Assembly: GCF_030823405.1 (NCBI RefSeq)
Contig: NZ_JAUSXC010000001.1
Span: 1-64,000 of the forward strand
DNA: 64,000 nt
Origin: Chryseobacterium ginsenosidimutans
Lineage (GTDB): Bacteria > Bacteroidota > Bacteroidia > Flavobacteriales > Weeksellaceae
Reading direction: 5' to 3'
The notes beneath the pieces were generated by a model. The model searched no databases. It was given only the letters and a program-made list of their open reading frames with translations, and had not been told where the DNA came from. The translations under genes and the position numbers were made by a program. The stretch's first letter is position 1; each line of letters opens with the position of its first letter. Positions 27,398 to 35,548 of the stretch are shown piece after piece.

Positions 27398-27446
27398 TGT
27401 GAAAATAATTTTCGTTATACAAAATTCACTAAATTAGGAAAAATTT

Positions 27447-27480
27447 TAGCGGAATCCGAAAAGCTATAAAAGAGTAGGAA
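27447..27480 (+). promoter_or_regulatory. Conserved leader element, copy A
   Basis: A 34-base element made of stem TAGC, loop GGAATCCGAAAA, stem GCTA, then TAAAAGAGTAGGAA. A matching element of equal length lies at 48952-48985, with one compensatory base-pair change in the stem. It is 19 bases upstream of precursor peptide 2. It could be a 5' untranslated RNA signal or a protein-binding site. Confidence 0.55.
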
Positions 27481-27499
27481 AACCAAAACAAATTATACT

Positions 27500-27661
27500 A
27501 TGAAAAATTTGAAAAAACTTTCAAGAGAAAAGTTACAATCAGTAAAAGGCGGTTATACCGTAGAACATACAAAGTTTTGTTCTTCCAAAGGTCTTGTCCC
27601 ATGCCTAAGCGGTACAGATGACTATGGATGTCGAGTTGACGGACAATGTGTTACTTTTTAA
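27500..27661 (+). CDS. Double-glycine leader peptide precursor 2
   Basis: A 53-residue peptide with leader MKNLKKLSREKLQSVKGG, expected to be cleaved after Gly18. The core of 35 residues has four Cys (Cys26, Cys35, Cys44, Cys50) and is otherwise polar. It follows the VKOR fusion gene and a conserved leader element and precedes precursor 3 by 37 bases. Export by the C39 transporter at 27956 is inferred from the shared leader and position. No similarity to a known bacteriocin core is evident. Confidence 0.85.
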   Translation: MKNLKKLSREKLQSVKGGYTVEHTKFCSSKGLVPCLSGTDDYGCRVDGQCVTF

Positions 27662-27698
27662 ATTTCAAACAAAGTATAAAAACTAAAATCTAAACATT

Positions 27699-27878
27699 AT
27701 GAAAAATCTAAAAAAACTTTCAAGAGAAAATTTAAAAACAATGAAGGGAGGAATCACTCCTGAGTGTGCTGCAGGGCAAGCTGCATCTACGAAATGTTAT
27801 ATATCAAGAAATGAATGTATAAACGATCCTATTTCAGAAGGGTTTTGCATCTTTTATTGCAATAGATATTGTTACTAA
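27699..27878 (+). CDS. Double-glycine leader peptide precursor 3
   Basis: A 59-residue peptide with leader MKNLKKLSRENLKTMKGG and a 41-residue core that has six Cys (residues 23, 33, 40, 50, 54 and 58), three of them in the final ten residues (FCIFYCNRYCY). The even number of cysteines, as in the other two precursors, fits disulfide-bonded products. A hairpin follows before the transporter gene, which could lower transporter expression relative to peptides. Confidence 0.85.
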   Translation: MKNLKKLSRENLKTMKGGITPECAAGQAASTKCYISRNECINDPISEGFCIFYCNRYCY

Positions 27879-27905
27879 AAGTTTTACTACTTTTAAAATC
27901 AAAAT

Positions 27906-27936
27906 AGTTGTCGTCAAACTGGCGACAACTTGTTTT
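27906..27936 (+). terminator. Hairpin between precursors and transporter (terminator or attenuator)
   Basis: The arms AGTTGTCGTC and GGCGACAACT pair over ten bases with a five-base loop, followed by TGTTTT. It sits 27 bases after precursor 3 and 20 before the transporter start, so read-through may set the ratio of peptide to transporter. Confidence 0.65.
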
Positions 27937-27955
27937 AAATATAAAACATTAATCA

Positions 27956-30148
27956 TTGAAATCCTTTCCTTTTTACCGCCAGCCAGATTCCAAAGACTGT
28001 GGTCCTACATGCCTTCGTATCGTAAGTAAACACTACGGTAAAAGCATTTCCTTACAACAAATTCGTAACCTTTCAGAAACTACAAGAGAAGGAAGCAGCT
28101 TACTTGGGTTGAGTGATGCAGCCGAAGATTTAGGTTTCCGTTCATTAGGAGTTCAGATTAATTTTGAGTCTCTTGCTGAAGAAGTTCCGTTTCCCTGCAT
28201 TGTTCACTGGAACAAAAACCACTTTGTAGTTGTTTACAAAATTGATAAGAATAATAAAGTCTATATTTCCGATCCTGGGTATGGCTTAATTACTTACACT
28301 AGAGAAGAATTTATCAAACTTTGGATCGGTGAAAATGCTACTGAAAAAACAGAAGAAGGAATTGTTTTAATCCTTGAAACAACACCAGCTTTCTTTCAAA
28401 CCGAATTCGATGACAGCGAAAGCAAAGCCAGTTTCACTTTTTTATCAAAATATCTATTAAAATACAAATCGCTCGTCGTTCAGCTTGCAATGGGTCTTTT
28501 AGCAGGAAGTTTACTTTCTCTTATTTTCCCTTTCCTTACGCAAAGTATTGTGGATGTCGGTATTCAAAATCAGGATCTTAATTTTATTTATCTTGTTCTT
28601 TTAGCCCAAGTCATGCTTTTCTGCGGAAGAATGGGAATCGAAATAATCCGAAGCTGGATTTTACTACATCTTTCTGCGAGGATTAATATCTCTATCATTT
28701 CCGATTTCTTTATTAAATTAATGAAACTTCCTATAAGCTTTTTTGATACGAGGATGACCGGAGATATTATGCAGAGAATCAACGACCATCACAGAATCGA
28801 ACAGCTTCTTACAAGTTCTTCTCTGAACACCCTGTTTTCACTAGTCAATCTGGTTATTTTCAGTATTGTACTTTTATTTTATGACTACAGGCTGTTCATC
28901 GTTTATCTGGTCGGAGCTGTTGCATACATTGGATGGATCAGTTTTTTCCTTGGAAGAAGAAAAGAACTCGATTATAAAAGATTCTCACAGGTTTCTCAGG
29001 AGCAAAGTAAAGTGATAGAACTGATCAACGGAATGCAGGAAATAAAAATGCATAATGCCGAAAAGCAAAAACGCTGGGATTGGGAGTTTCTACAGGTAAA
29101 ATTATTCAAATTAAGAATAAAATCGCTTTCACTGGAGCAATGGCAATCCGTGGGAGGAAACTTCATCAACCAAATGAAAGATATCCTGGTAAGTTTCCTT
29201 TCTGCGAAGCTTGTGCTGGAAGGAAATCTAACGTTGGGGATGATGCTTTCCGTTCAGTATATTATCGGTCAGCTTAACAGTCCATTGCTGCAGCTTATTG
29301 ATTTCATTAAACAATTTCAGGATGCCAAAATCTCTCTTGAAAGACTTGGTGAAATTCATGACAAAGATGATGAGGAGAGTAAAGAAGAGCAATATGCACA
29401 TGAACTTCCTGAAAAAGATATAGAAATAGAAAATCTTTCTTTCCGATATATAGGCTCAGATGCTTATGTTTTTGAAAAATTAAATCTAAGTTTACCCTAT
29501 CAAAAAACAACAGCTATCGTTGGAGCCAGCGGAAGCGGAAAAACTACTTTATTAAAATTATTAATGAAGTTTTACGAACCCACAGAAGGAGAAATAAGGC
29601 TCGGAAATACCAAACTTAAAAATATTTCCCCTAGATTCTGGAGGGATCATTGTGGAGTTGTCATGCAGGAAGGATACGTCTTCAATGATACAATTGCTAA
29701 TAATATTGCTGTTGGAGAAGATTATGTTGACAAAAAGAAATTAAGAAGAGCCGTTGAAATCGCAAATATTAAAGATTTTATTGAAGAATTACCTTTAAGT
29801 TACAATACGAAGATCGGAAACGAAGGACTTGGAGTAAGTGGCGGGCAAAAGCAAAGGTTATTCATTGCAAGAGCAGTCTACAAATCTCCGGATTATATTT
29901 TATTCGACGAAGCTACTTCTGCACTGGATGCCAACAATGAAAAAGTAATTATGGAAAATCTCGAACAATTCTTTCAGGGTAAAACTGCCGTTGTCATTGC
30001 ACACAGACTTTCTACCGTAAAACATGCAGATAAGATTATTGTTTTGGATAAAGGAAAAGTAGTAGAAGAAGGTAATCATGCCGAATTAGTATCTTTGAGA
30101 GGAGAATACTACAGATTGGTGAAAAATCAATTGGAATTAGGTAATTAA
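27956..30148 (+). CDS. Peptidase-containing ABC transporter (C39, PCAT)
   Basis: A 730-residue exporter. Residues 1-140 are an active-type C39 protease with Cys15 in DSKDCGPTC, His89 in NHFVVVYK and Asp106 in YISDPGYG. Residues about 165-450 form the membrane domain, and about 490-730 the ATPase, with Walker A GASGSGKTT, signature LGVSGGQKQR and Walker B ILFDEATSALD. It cleaves double-glycine leaders and moves the core across the inner membrane. The start is TTG. The HlyD-type adaptor follows after 11 bases; together with an outer-membrane channel, not encoded here, they would form a type I secretion route. Confidence 0.95.
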   Translation: MKSFPFYRQPDSKDCGPTCLRIVSKHYGKSISLQQIRNLSETTREGSSLLGLSDAAEDLGFRSLGVQINFESLAEEVPFPCIVHWNKNHFVVVYKIDKNNKVYISDPGYGLITYTREEFIKLWIGENATEKTEEGIVLILETTPAFFQTEFDDSESKASFTFLSKYLLKYKSLVVQLAMGLLAGSLLSLIFPFLTQSIVDVGIQNQDLNFIYLVLLAQVMLFCGRMGIEIIRSWILLHLSARINISIISDFFIKLMKLPISFFDTRMTGDIMQRINDHHRIEQLLTSSSLNTLFSLVNLVIFSIVLLFYDYRLFIVYLVGAVAYIGWISFFLGRRKELDYKRFSQVSQEQSKVIELINGMQEIKMHNAEKQKRWDWEFLQVKLFKLRIKSLSLEQWQSVGGNFINQMKDILVSFLSAKLVLEGNLTLGMMLSVQYIIGQLNSPLLQLIDFIKQFQDAKISLERLGEIHDKDDEESKEEQYAHELPEKDIEIENLSFRYIGSDAYVFEKLNLSLPYQKTTAIVGASGSGKTTLLKLLMKFYEPTEGEIRLGNTKLKNISPRFWRDHCGVVMQEGYVFNDTIANNIAVGEDYVDKKKLRRAVEIANIKDFIEELPLSYNTKIGNEGLGVSGGQKQRLFIARAVYKSPDYILFDEATSALDANNEKVIMENLEQFFQGKTAVVIAHRLSTVKHADKIIVLDKGKVVEEGNHAELVSLRGEYYRLVKNQLELGN

Positions 30149-30159
30149 TTAAACACGAA

Positions 30160-31461
30160 ATGGCAGAAAAAGACGTTTTAGACAATATTGAACTTCGATC
30201 GGAAAGTGTTCAGGATATTCTTACACAACCACCTCACTGGATGATCCGTTGGGGAAATACCATTATCTTTTTAATTCTTATACTCATTATGGCGATGAGT
30301 TATGTGATAAGATATCCGGAATTTATCCCGGCTCCTATTATAGTGACGTCTCAAAACCCACCGGAAAAATTAGAGGCAAGAATTAATTCGAAAATTGAAA
30401 AAATACTTATTAAAGATCATCAGCAGGTTAAAAAGAATCAGGTTTTAATGGTGATGCAATCTTCAGCTAATTATCAGGATGTTTTAGAACTCAAAAAACT
30501 GGTAGACTCTATTGAATATAATCGATTATCATCATTTCCACTTACCCAGGCTTCACATTTCAAACTTGGAGAACTGCAGGGCGATTACAATAATTTTGCA
30601 AAAGCATTTCAGGATGAAGCTCTATTTACAAGACTTCAGCCGTATGCACCAGAAAATTTAGCTGCCAACCAAAGCCTTTCAGAATACAGAATTAGAATTG
30701 CGACCACAAAACAGCAAAAGAGTCTGGAACAGGCAAAATATGATCTTACAAAGAAAAACTATCAGCGTTCTCAGGAATTGTACAAGCAGGGAGTTATTGC
30801 TGCAATGGAACTTGAAAATGAAAAGATAAAGTTTTTGCAGGCTCAGCAAAATTTAGAAAATATCAATATCTCTCTTTCACAAATGGAAGAAGGTATTTCC
30901 AATTTAAACAAAACAAAAAGCGGAACCGCAATTAATACAGAGAAAGATAAAATTACCTACTCTTCACAGACTTTGCAGTTGTTTGAACAGCTAAGAAAGT
31001 CTTTAAAACAATGGGAACAAAGCTACCTCATTATTTCAAATACGGAAGGTCTTGCAAGTTTTCAACAATTTTTAGGTGAAAATCAGTTTGTAAAAGCGGG
31101 AGATGCTATTTTGTCTATTCTTCCCACAAACAAGGAAAAACTTGTAGGTAGAATGTCTGTACCGGCAACCAATTCCGGAAAGATCACTCCTGGAGAAAAA
31201 GTTTTAATTAAGCTGGATAATTACCGTTATCAGGAATATGGAATTGTACAGGGAAAAGTACAGAATATTTCACTTTCCCCCGATAAAGACGGAAATTACT
31301 ACGTTGATGTAGTTCTTCCAAAAGGATTAAAAACTTCTTATAACAAAAACCTTATTTTCGATAAAGAGCTTAAAGGCAACGCCGAAATCGTTACTGAGGA
31401 TCTAAGATTAATCGAAAGATTTTTCTATCAGATCAGAAAACTATTGGGATATCAAAGTTAA
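30160..31461 (+). CDS. HlyD-family periplasmic adaptor
   Basis: A 433-residue membrane fusion protein. One membrane segment lies near residues 29-50 (GNTIIFLILILIMAMSYVIRY), followed by a biotinyl-lipoyl half-domain (KIEKILIKDHQQVKKNQVLMVM), a long helical hairpin (about 100-265), the second lipoyl half and beta-barrel (EGLASFQQFLGENQFVKAGDAILSILP). The domain order is that of HlyD/bacteriocin secretion accessory proteins. It is directly downstream of the C39 transporter and ends with a strong terminator, closing the operon. It joins the inner-membrane exporter to an outer-membrane TolC-like channel. Confidence 0.93.
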   Translation: MAEKDVLDNIELRSESVQDILTQPPHWMIRWGNTIIFLILILIMAMSYVIRYPEFIPAPIIVTSQNPPEKLEARINSKIEKILIKDHQQVKKNQVLMVMQSSANYQDVLELKKLVDSIEYNRLSSFPLTQASHFKLGELQGDYNNFAKAFQDEALFTRLQPYAPENLAANQSLSEYRIRIATTKQQKSLEQAKYDLTKKNYQRSQELYKQGVIAAMELENEKIKFLQAQQNLENINISLSQMEEGISNLNKTKSGTAINTEKDKITYSSQTLQLFEQLRKSLKQWEQSYLIISNTEGLASFQQFLGENQFVKAGDAILSILPTNKEKLVGRMSVPATNSGKITPGEKVLIKLDNYRYQEYGIVQGKVQNISLSPDKDGNYYVDVVLPKGLKTSYNKNLIFDKELKGNAEIVTEDLRLIERFFYQIRKLLGYQS

Positions 31462-31469
31462 TATATAGC

Positions 31470-31499
31470 AAAAGCCGGATATATATATTCGGCTTTTTT
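31470..31499 (+). terminator. Terminator of the peptide export operon
   Basis: The arms AAAAGCCG and CGGCTTTT enclose an AT-rich loop and are followed by TTTTTT, nine bases after the adaptor stop codon. Confidence 0.85.
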
Positions 31500-31571
31500 C
31501 TATGTTCTCTCACAAGTTGTATTCATCCAATATTTCTTTAACTTCTACTATTCTATCAAGGTTGAAATCCT

Positions 31572-31812
31572 TCTGAAGTTTTGAATATCCTTAAAAATAA
31601 TGTTCAATATTTTAAATCTCATCTTCTAAAAAATGCCATTAAAAGGATTAATGTGGAATCATTGATTATACAATATTTAAAAGAAAGTTTTATACAACCA
31701 GAAATTTCTGATAAACTAAGCTGCAGATATTAATCCAAATAGCATAAATAGTGTTGAAAAAGTTATTAATCGTCTTAAAAAAGATATAATACTAAAAATA
31801 ATATACAATTAA
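31572..31812 (+). pseudogene. Remnant of a helix-turn-helix regulator
   Basis: Conceptual translation gives SEVLNILKNNVQYFKSHLLK...ESLIIQYLKESFIQPEISDKL, then after a frameshift ADINPNSINSVEKVINRLKK. The pattern of EISDKL...INPNSINSVEKVI resembles the C-terminal LuxR-like helix-turn-helix of small Bacteroidota regulators. There is no start codon context and the frame is broken, so it is decayed. The rest of 31500-31995 shows nothing more. Confidence 0.5.
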
Positions 31813-31995
31813 CCATGTTTTATTCTAATCGTTATGATTAAATTTAATTCATAAATATTTTTTGATTAAAAATTTTAATTAATAAATACGTTTAAATTGT
31901 TTTTATTATACAAATTAGCAATGTTTATTAAATATGGATTCCCGTTATGGTGAATAAAGAAAATTTTGTATTATTGCAACATCTTATATATATTT

Positions 31996-32787
31996 ATGAA
32001 AAATAGGTTCATCCTTCTTATATTTATTTTTATTTACACTTTCCTTTTTGGGCAAAATAAAGCCAAATTAGAAGTTCGCTATAATATGAAATTTATTCCT
32101 GACAGCACAAATAAAATAAAATCAGGAAACTTTGACTTAATATTACTTTGTAATGAGAACGAATCAATTTATTATAGTCCTGATGCAAAAAAATATTATG
32201 ACTATTTGTATGAAAAATCAAGTCAAATGGTTGGTGGCAAAATCTCTCTTGGTTCACTTCCTACATATCCAAAGGTAAGGGGTATTGTTTACAAAAAAAA
32301 CAACATTATTACTGCTACACTACCATTAGGAAAATACAATTATTCATTTGACGAACCACAATTGAATTGGGAGCTACAAAAAGAAACTAAAACTATAAAT
32401 GGGATGAAGTGTAATTTAGCAAAAGTAAAGACAGATACCAATGATACTTTTTTTGCGTGGTACACTCAACAATACCAATTTTCCGAAGGTCCATTTAGAT
32501 TTAAAGGTCTTCCTGGATTGATTATTGAACTTTATAATACTAATAAGACAATTTGGATTCAAACAGCAGAAATTAAAAAATCTGATGAAGAAATTAAACC
32601 TTTATCGTTAGGAAGTGTTATTAAATTGAAGTCCAAAAATGAATTTATTAAGGCTCGTACAACATATCATGAAAATCCTAATACTGGTTCATTTGGTGAC
32701 AATATCACTATAAGAGACGACAAGGGCAATGATTATTCAAAAATGAGAAAAGAAAAAATTAGCGGAATCAATGTCTTTCTTGATTAA
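31996..32787 (+). CDS. GLPGLI family secreted protein, second copy
   Basis: A 263-residue protein started at MKNRFILLIFIFIYTFLFGQN, a clear signal peptide; an ATG ten codons upstream would spoil it. The family motif is seen as FKGLPGLIIELYNTNKTIWIQ, preceded by FFAWYTQQYQFSEGPFRF. Sequence outside the motif differs much from the copy at 23812, so this is not a recent duplication. It is followed by a small secreted protein after 30 bases. Function unknown. Confidence 0.82.
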   Translation: MKNRFILLIFIFIYTFLFGQNKAKLEVRYNMKFIPDSTNKIKSGNFDLILLCNENESIYYSPDAKKYYDYLYEKSSQMVGGKISLGSLPTYPKVRGIVYKKNNIITATLPLGKYNYSFDEPQLNWELQKETKTINGMKCNLAKVKTDTNDTFFAWYTQQYQFSEGPFRFKGLPGLIIELYNTNKTIWIQTAEIKKSDEEIKPLSLGSVIKLKSKNEFIKARTTYHENPNTGSFGDNITIRDDKGNDYSKMRKEKISGINVFLD

Positions 32788-32817
32788 AAAAACTTTTTAT
32801 AACATAAATTTTTAACT

Positions 32818-33123
32818 ATGAAAAAATTATTTTTCTTAGGGGCTTTTGCCCTTTCAACTTTTGCTTTTGCAAACACATCTGATGTAAAACCAGAAAACAC
32901 GAAAAAAGAAACTTCTTTTGATGCTAAAGAGTCAACAAAAAAGTTACTCTTGAAGCCAAGGTATGTTGTTGAATTTGATTTACCGTGTGGCGGTGGACAT
33001 ATGACAGTTGAATTTGGAAGCGATTATCCAGATGGAAGCTCAGGTTTCATTAACGACTTAGCTTATGCTGTGAATTCGGGTGTATCTCAAGGATGTGATT
33101 ATAAAGATCAATTCGGTTTGTAA
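32818..33123 (+). CDS. Small secreted hypothetical protein
   Basis: A 101-residue protein with signal peptide MKKLFFLGAFALSTFAFA and a mature part of about 80 residues. The C-terminal region is glycine-rich and has two Cys (FDLPCGGGHMTVEFGSDYP and SQGCDYKDQFGL). It has no double-glycine leader and would leave by the Sec route. It is downstream of the GLPGLI gene and ends with a terminator. No family recognised. Confidence 0.6.
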   Translation: MKKLFFLGAFALSTFAFANTSDVKPENTKKETSFDAKESTKKLLLKPRYVVEFDLPCGGGHMTVEFGSDYPDGSSGFINDLAYAVNSGVSQGCDYKDQFGL

Positions 33124-33129
33124 AAATGG

Positions 33130-33153
33130 AAGCGCCCACTTGGGCGCTTTTTT
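33130..33153 (+). terminator. Terminator after the small secreted protein
   Basis: The GC-rich arms AAGCGCCCA and TGGGCGCTT are followed by TTTTT, six bases after the stop codon. Confidence 0.85.
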
Positions 33154-33205
33154 AATAGCGTAAAATAATTTAAGTCTAGGGTTTCATCATTTATTCTAAA
33201 TACCT

Positions 33206-33345
33206 TTAATAATCATCTGCAAGTTCCACATCAATATCTCTAAGATAAGCTTTAAGCTTCTAATGTTGTATGTCCTGTAATCTCCATTAAAAGATCATAA
33301 GTTTCCAGTTCTGTTTTTCTTTTTGAATTTCTCTGAAGTTTTGTT
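33206..33345 (-). pseudogene. C-terminal remnant of a tyrosine-recombinase-like integrase
   Basis: The minus strand reads KTELETYDLLMEITGHTTLEA, then after a frameshift YLRDIDVELADDY and a stop codon. LLMEITGHTTLEA with a nearby Tyr resembles the last catalytic segment (Gly-His ... Tyr) of tyrosine recombinases. There is no upstream catalytic domain. Its position about 520 bases from a tRNA gene fits the leftover of an integrated element. Confidence 0.4.
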
Positions 33346-33394
33346 ATAAAGTATGGCAAAAAGAATACATGGTATATTCATATTCTAAATTTAA

Positions 33395-33818
33395 TTAATC
33401 CTTAAATATTTTTAAATTTCTTTTGTTAGTTTTAGTTGTATCAATTCCTTTTTCATGGTAAAAAATATAATTTGTAGTATCATTTTTTTCAATACTCCTT
33501 AATTGTCAGCAAAAAGCTAGGAATAAGTTAAAATCTTTCACATCAATGACATCATATCCTTTTTTTCTAAAAAAGCCTGAAGCTTTTTAACTCGTGAATT
33601 ATAATCTACTTTTGCAGAATCTGATAAATTATTTTTTTAATTCGTAAGCCCAATAAAGCACTTTTAATTGTGTACTGGTTTATCTGTTCATTATCAGTAT
33701 ATGGTGAAAACCTTTTTTAAGAACATGATATATTTTCGATAAAATATACTGTCTTTCGATCATTCCTTTTTCGTATTCGAAATTATATTTGGTCTTTAAA
33801 ATTTGAGTTATTGATAAC
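33395..33818 (-). pseudogene. Decayed coding remnant, unknown family
   Basis: Several minus-strand frames give protein-like text in order: ITQILKTKYNFEYEKGMIE, FSPYTDNEQINQYTIKSALL, NLSDSAKVDYNSRVKKLQAF and GYDVIDVKDFNLF, each ended by a stop or frameshift. The pieces follow one another without gaps, as expected for one decayed gene of about 140 codons. The family is not recognisable. The rest of 33154-33860 holds nothing else I can support. Confidence 0.45.
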
Positions 33819-33821
33819 ACA

Positions 33822-33856
33822 AAAAATCGATGTATCTAATAGATACATCGATTTTT
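33822..33856 (-). terminator. Terminator of tRNA-Met
   Basis: Perfect 16-base arms AAAAATCGATGTATCT and AGATACATCGATTTTT with a three-base loop lie seven bases beyond the tRNA 3' end. Confidence 0.75.
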
Positions 33857-33863
33857 ATTTTTG

Positions 33864-33937
33864 TAGCGAAGACGGGAATTGAACCCGTGACCTCAGGGTT
33901 ATGAATCCTGCGCTCTAACCAACTGAGCTACCTCGCC
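33864..33937 (-). tRNA. tRNA-Met (CAU)
   Basis: The minus strand folds as a 74-base cloverleaf: acceptor GGCGAGG with a paired 3' strand containing two G-U pairs, D-arm GCTC/GAGC, anticodon loop TTCATAA (anticodon CAU), and T-arm CGGGTTCAATTCCCG. The CCA end is not encoded. Anticodon CAU could also be a lysidine-modified Ile tRNA; elongator Met is more likely. Confidence 0.93.
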
Positions 33938-33981
33938 TTTTTGGTGGTGCAAATATAGAAAATATTTACAAAACACCAAAA

Positions 33982-35268
33982 TTATTTTAGCTTAAAATAT
34001 TCTAAAACATCACCAACATGTTCTGGTTTGTTGATTATCTTATTGTTAGCATCTAAAATAAAATACGTCGGAGTTGCATGAACATTGTATGTATCTACAT
34101 AACTGCTATTCCATCCTCTCAATTCAGAATCATTAACCCAAGGAAATGCAGATATTTTTTTAGAATAAGAATCTTTATCAACATCTAAAGACAAACCAAC
34201 TACCTGAATATTTTTTGCTTTCAGATCATTGTATTTTGCCAATAACTTAGGAAGTTCCTCTTCGCAATGTGAGCAGGTAGAAGACCAGAAAATAATAACC
34301 TTTTTATCAGCTTTAATGTCGTAAAGAGATTTCGCAGTAGTATTTATCGGTGTCTGGAATTTGGTATTTGGAAAAGTGGCACCGATTTCCACATTTGCAT
34401 TCGATTTCAATGTAGAAGCAAGTCTGTCAGTAATTGTACATTTCAGATTCTTGGCAAGACCTAAATATTTATCTTTAAATTCCTGCATCTCATACACATC
34501 AAAAATATCGATCAATTCAGAAAGAACAGTCTGTCCGCGAGGAGTTTCAACCTTTAGCCTATCCAAAAGTTTATCTACAGAAGCAGTAACATTTGTATTT
34601 CCTCCTGAATTCAGGTAGCTTACCAGAATCGGTCTTAATAAAGAGGAGCTTTCCAGCATATCATTAGACTTATCTATGAAATTGATAACTTCTTCCTGAC
34701 TCACTTTTTTAGAAGTATCATTAGAAAGATATTTACTGTAGTTTGTATTATAAAAATAAATAAAAGGGTGCTGAGTCTGATCAATACCATCTACCCCTCC
34801 AGAAATCCTGCTTATTTCTGTTTTTAAGGCTTTTCCAAAGTCTGTATTATCTTTGTAATATTCTTTTATTTGAGACAAAGCAGGAAGTATTAATTCCTTC
34901 TTCTGAGATCCTTCCTGAAGCTTACTCATAATATTATTAGCTTCGTCCAGATAAACAATATCTTTAACTTTATTGGTCTGTGTTTCAAGCTTAACATTTA
35001 CATTTTTATTTTCAGAAATAAAATTAAATGTATTGTTAGAGTTTGGAAAATAGACTTTCATCATTCCCATATAATTTTTCGGATATTTAAAAGTCCAAAC
35101 ATTATTTTTACTCTCTTCTTTTGAAACAATAATATCCTTAGAACCATTTAAAGTATATAAAATCGCGTCTTGATCTTTGAAATCAGCAGGAGCCTGAATA
35201 GTGATTGTAAACTGAGCCTGTAATGAAAATACAGCTAATAAAGCTGATATTGTGTAAATCTTTTTCAT
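33982..35268 (-). CDS. TlpA-like periplasmic thioredoxin protein
   Basis: A 428-residue exported protein (signal peptide MKKIYTISALLAVFSLQAQ). Residues about 20-290 are a beta-sandwich and helical domain as in Bacteroidota TlpA/DUF4369 proteins; about 295-428 form a thioredoxin fold with active site Cys-Ser-His-Cys (FWSSTCSHCEEELPKLL) and the cis-Pro segment VHATPTYFILD. CSHC instead of CGPC suggests an altered redox potential. The likely role is thiol-disulfide exchange in the periplasm. It is the last gene after T9SS cargo and a miniprotein, but a terminator precedes it, so it probably has its own promoter. Confidence 0.87.
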   Translation of the reverse strand: MKKIYTISALLAVFSLQAQFTITIQAPADFKDQDAILYTLNGSKDIIVSKEESKNNVWTFKYPKNYMGMMKVYFPNSNNTFNFISENKNVNVKLETQTNKVKDIVYLDEANNIMSKLQEGSQKKELILPALSQIKEYYKDNTDFGKALKTEISRISGGVDGIDQTQHPFIYFYNTNYSKYLSNDTSKKVSQEEVINFIDKSNDMLESSSLLRPILVSYLNSGGNTNVTASVDKLLDRLKVETPRGQTVLSELIDIFDVYEMQEFKDKYLGLAKNLKCTITDRLASTLKSNANVEIGATFPNTKFQTPINTTAKSLYDIKADKKVIIFWSSTCSHCEEELPKLLAKYNDLKAKNIQVVGLSLDVDKDSYSKKISAFPWVNDSELRGWNSSYVDTYNVHATPTYFILDANNKIINKPEHVGDVLEYFKLK

Positions 35269-35283
35269 GTCGTAAAAATAAAA

Positions 35284-35309
35284 AAACTCTCCGACTAATC
35301 AGAGAGTTT
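35284..35309 (-). terminator. Terminator of the T9SS cargo/miniprotein unit
   Basis: The arms AAACTCTC and GAGAGTTT are followed on the minus strand by TTTTATTTTT. Confidence 0.75.
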
Positions 35310-35329
35310 AATATTATTTTAATAAAATT

Positions 35330-35542
35330 TTATGCTTTTTTGCTTGTATACTTTTTTGTGAAGAACACAATAAACATTATTGCAACAATACCTAAAGCGT
35401 ATACATACATGTCAATTGGCGCTGCTGGTGGTGATCCTGGTGCTCCTGGACCTGTTCCTCCTCCACCATTAGATGGCTGAGCATTTACCAAAAATGCAGC
35501 TAAAAGAAAAAAAGAATATATTAATTTATTAATAGTTTTCAT
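35330..35542 (-). CDS. PID-CTERM-like miniprotein
   Basis: A 70-residue protein with a signal peptide (to NAQ, residue 22), a glycine/proline stretch (PSNGGGGTGPGAPGSPP), and then AAPIDMYVYALGIVAIMFIVFF followed by a basic tail TKKYTSKKA. A Pro-Ile-Asp motif, a membrane helix and a basic end form a tripartite sorting signal, which I believe is the PID-CTERM class of flavobacteria. The mature part between the signals is only about 20 residues. It begins six bases after the T9SS cargo gene, so both are probably co-transcribed. Partner sorting enzyme not in this window. Confidence 0.75.
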   Translation of the reverse strand: MKTINKLIYSFFLLAAFLVNAQPSNGGGGTGPGAPGSPPAAPIDMYVYALGIVAIMFIVFFTKKYTSKKA

Positions 35543-35548
35543 ATTTGT

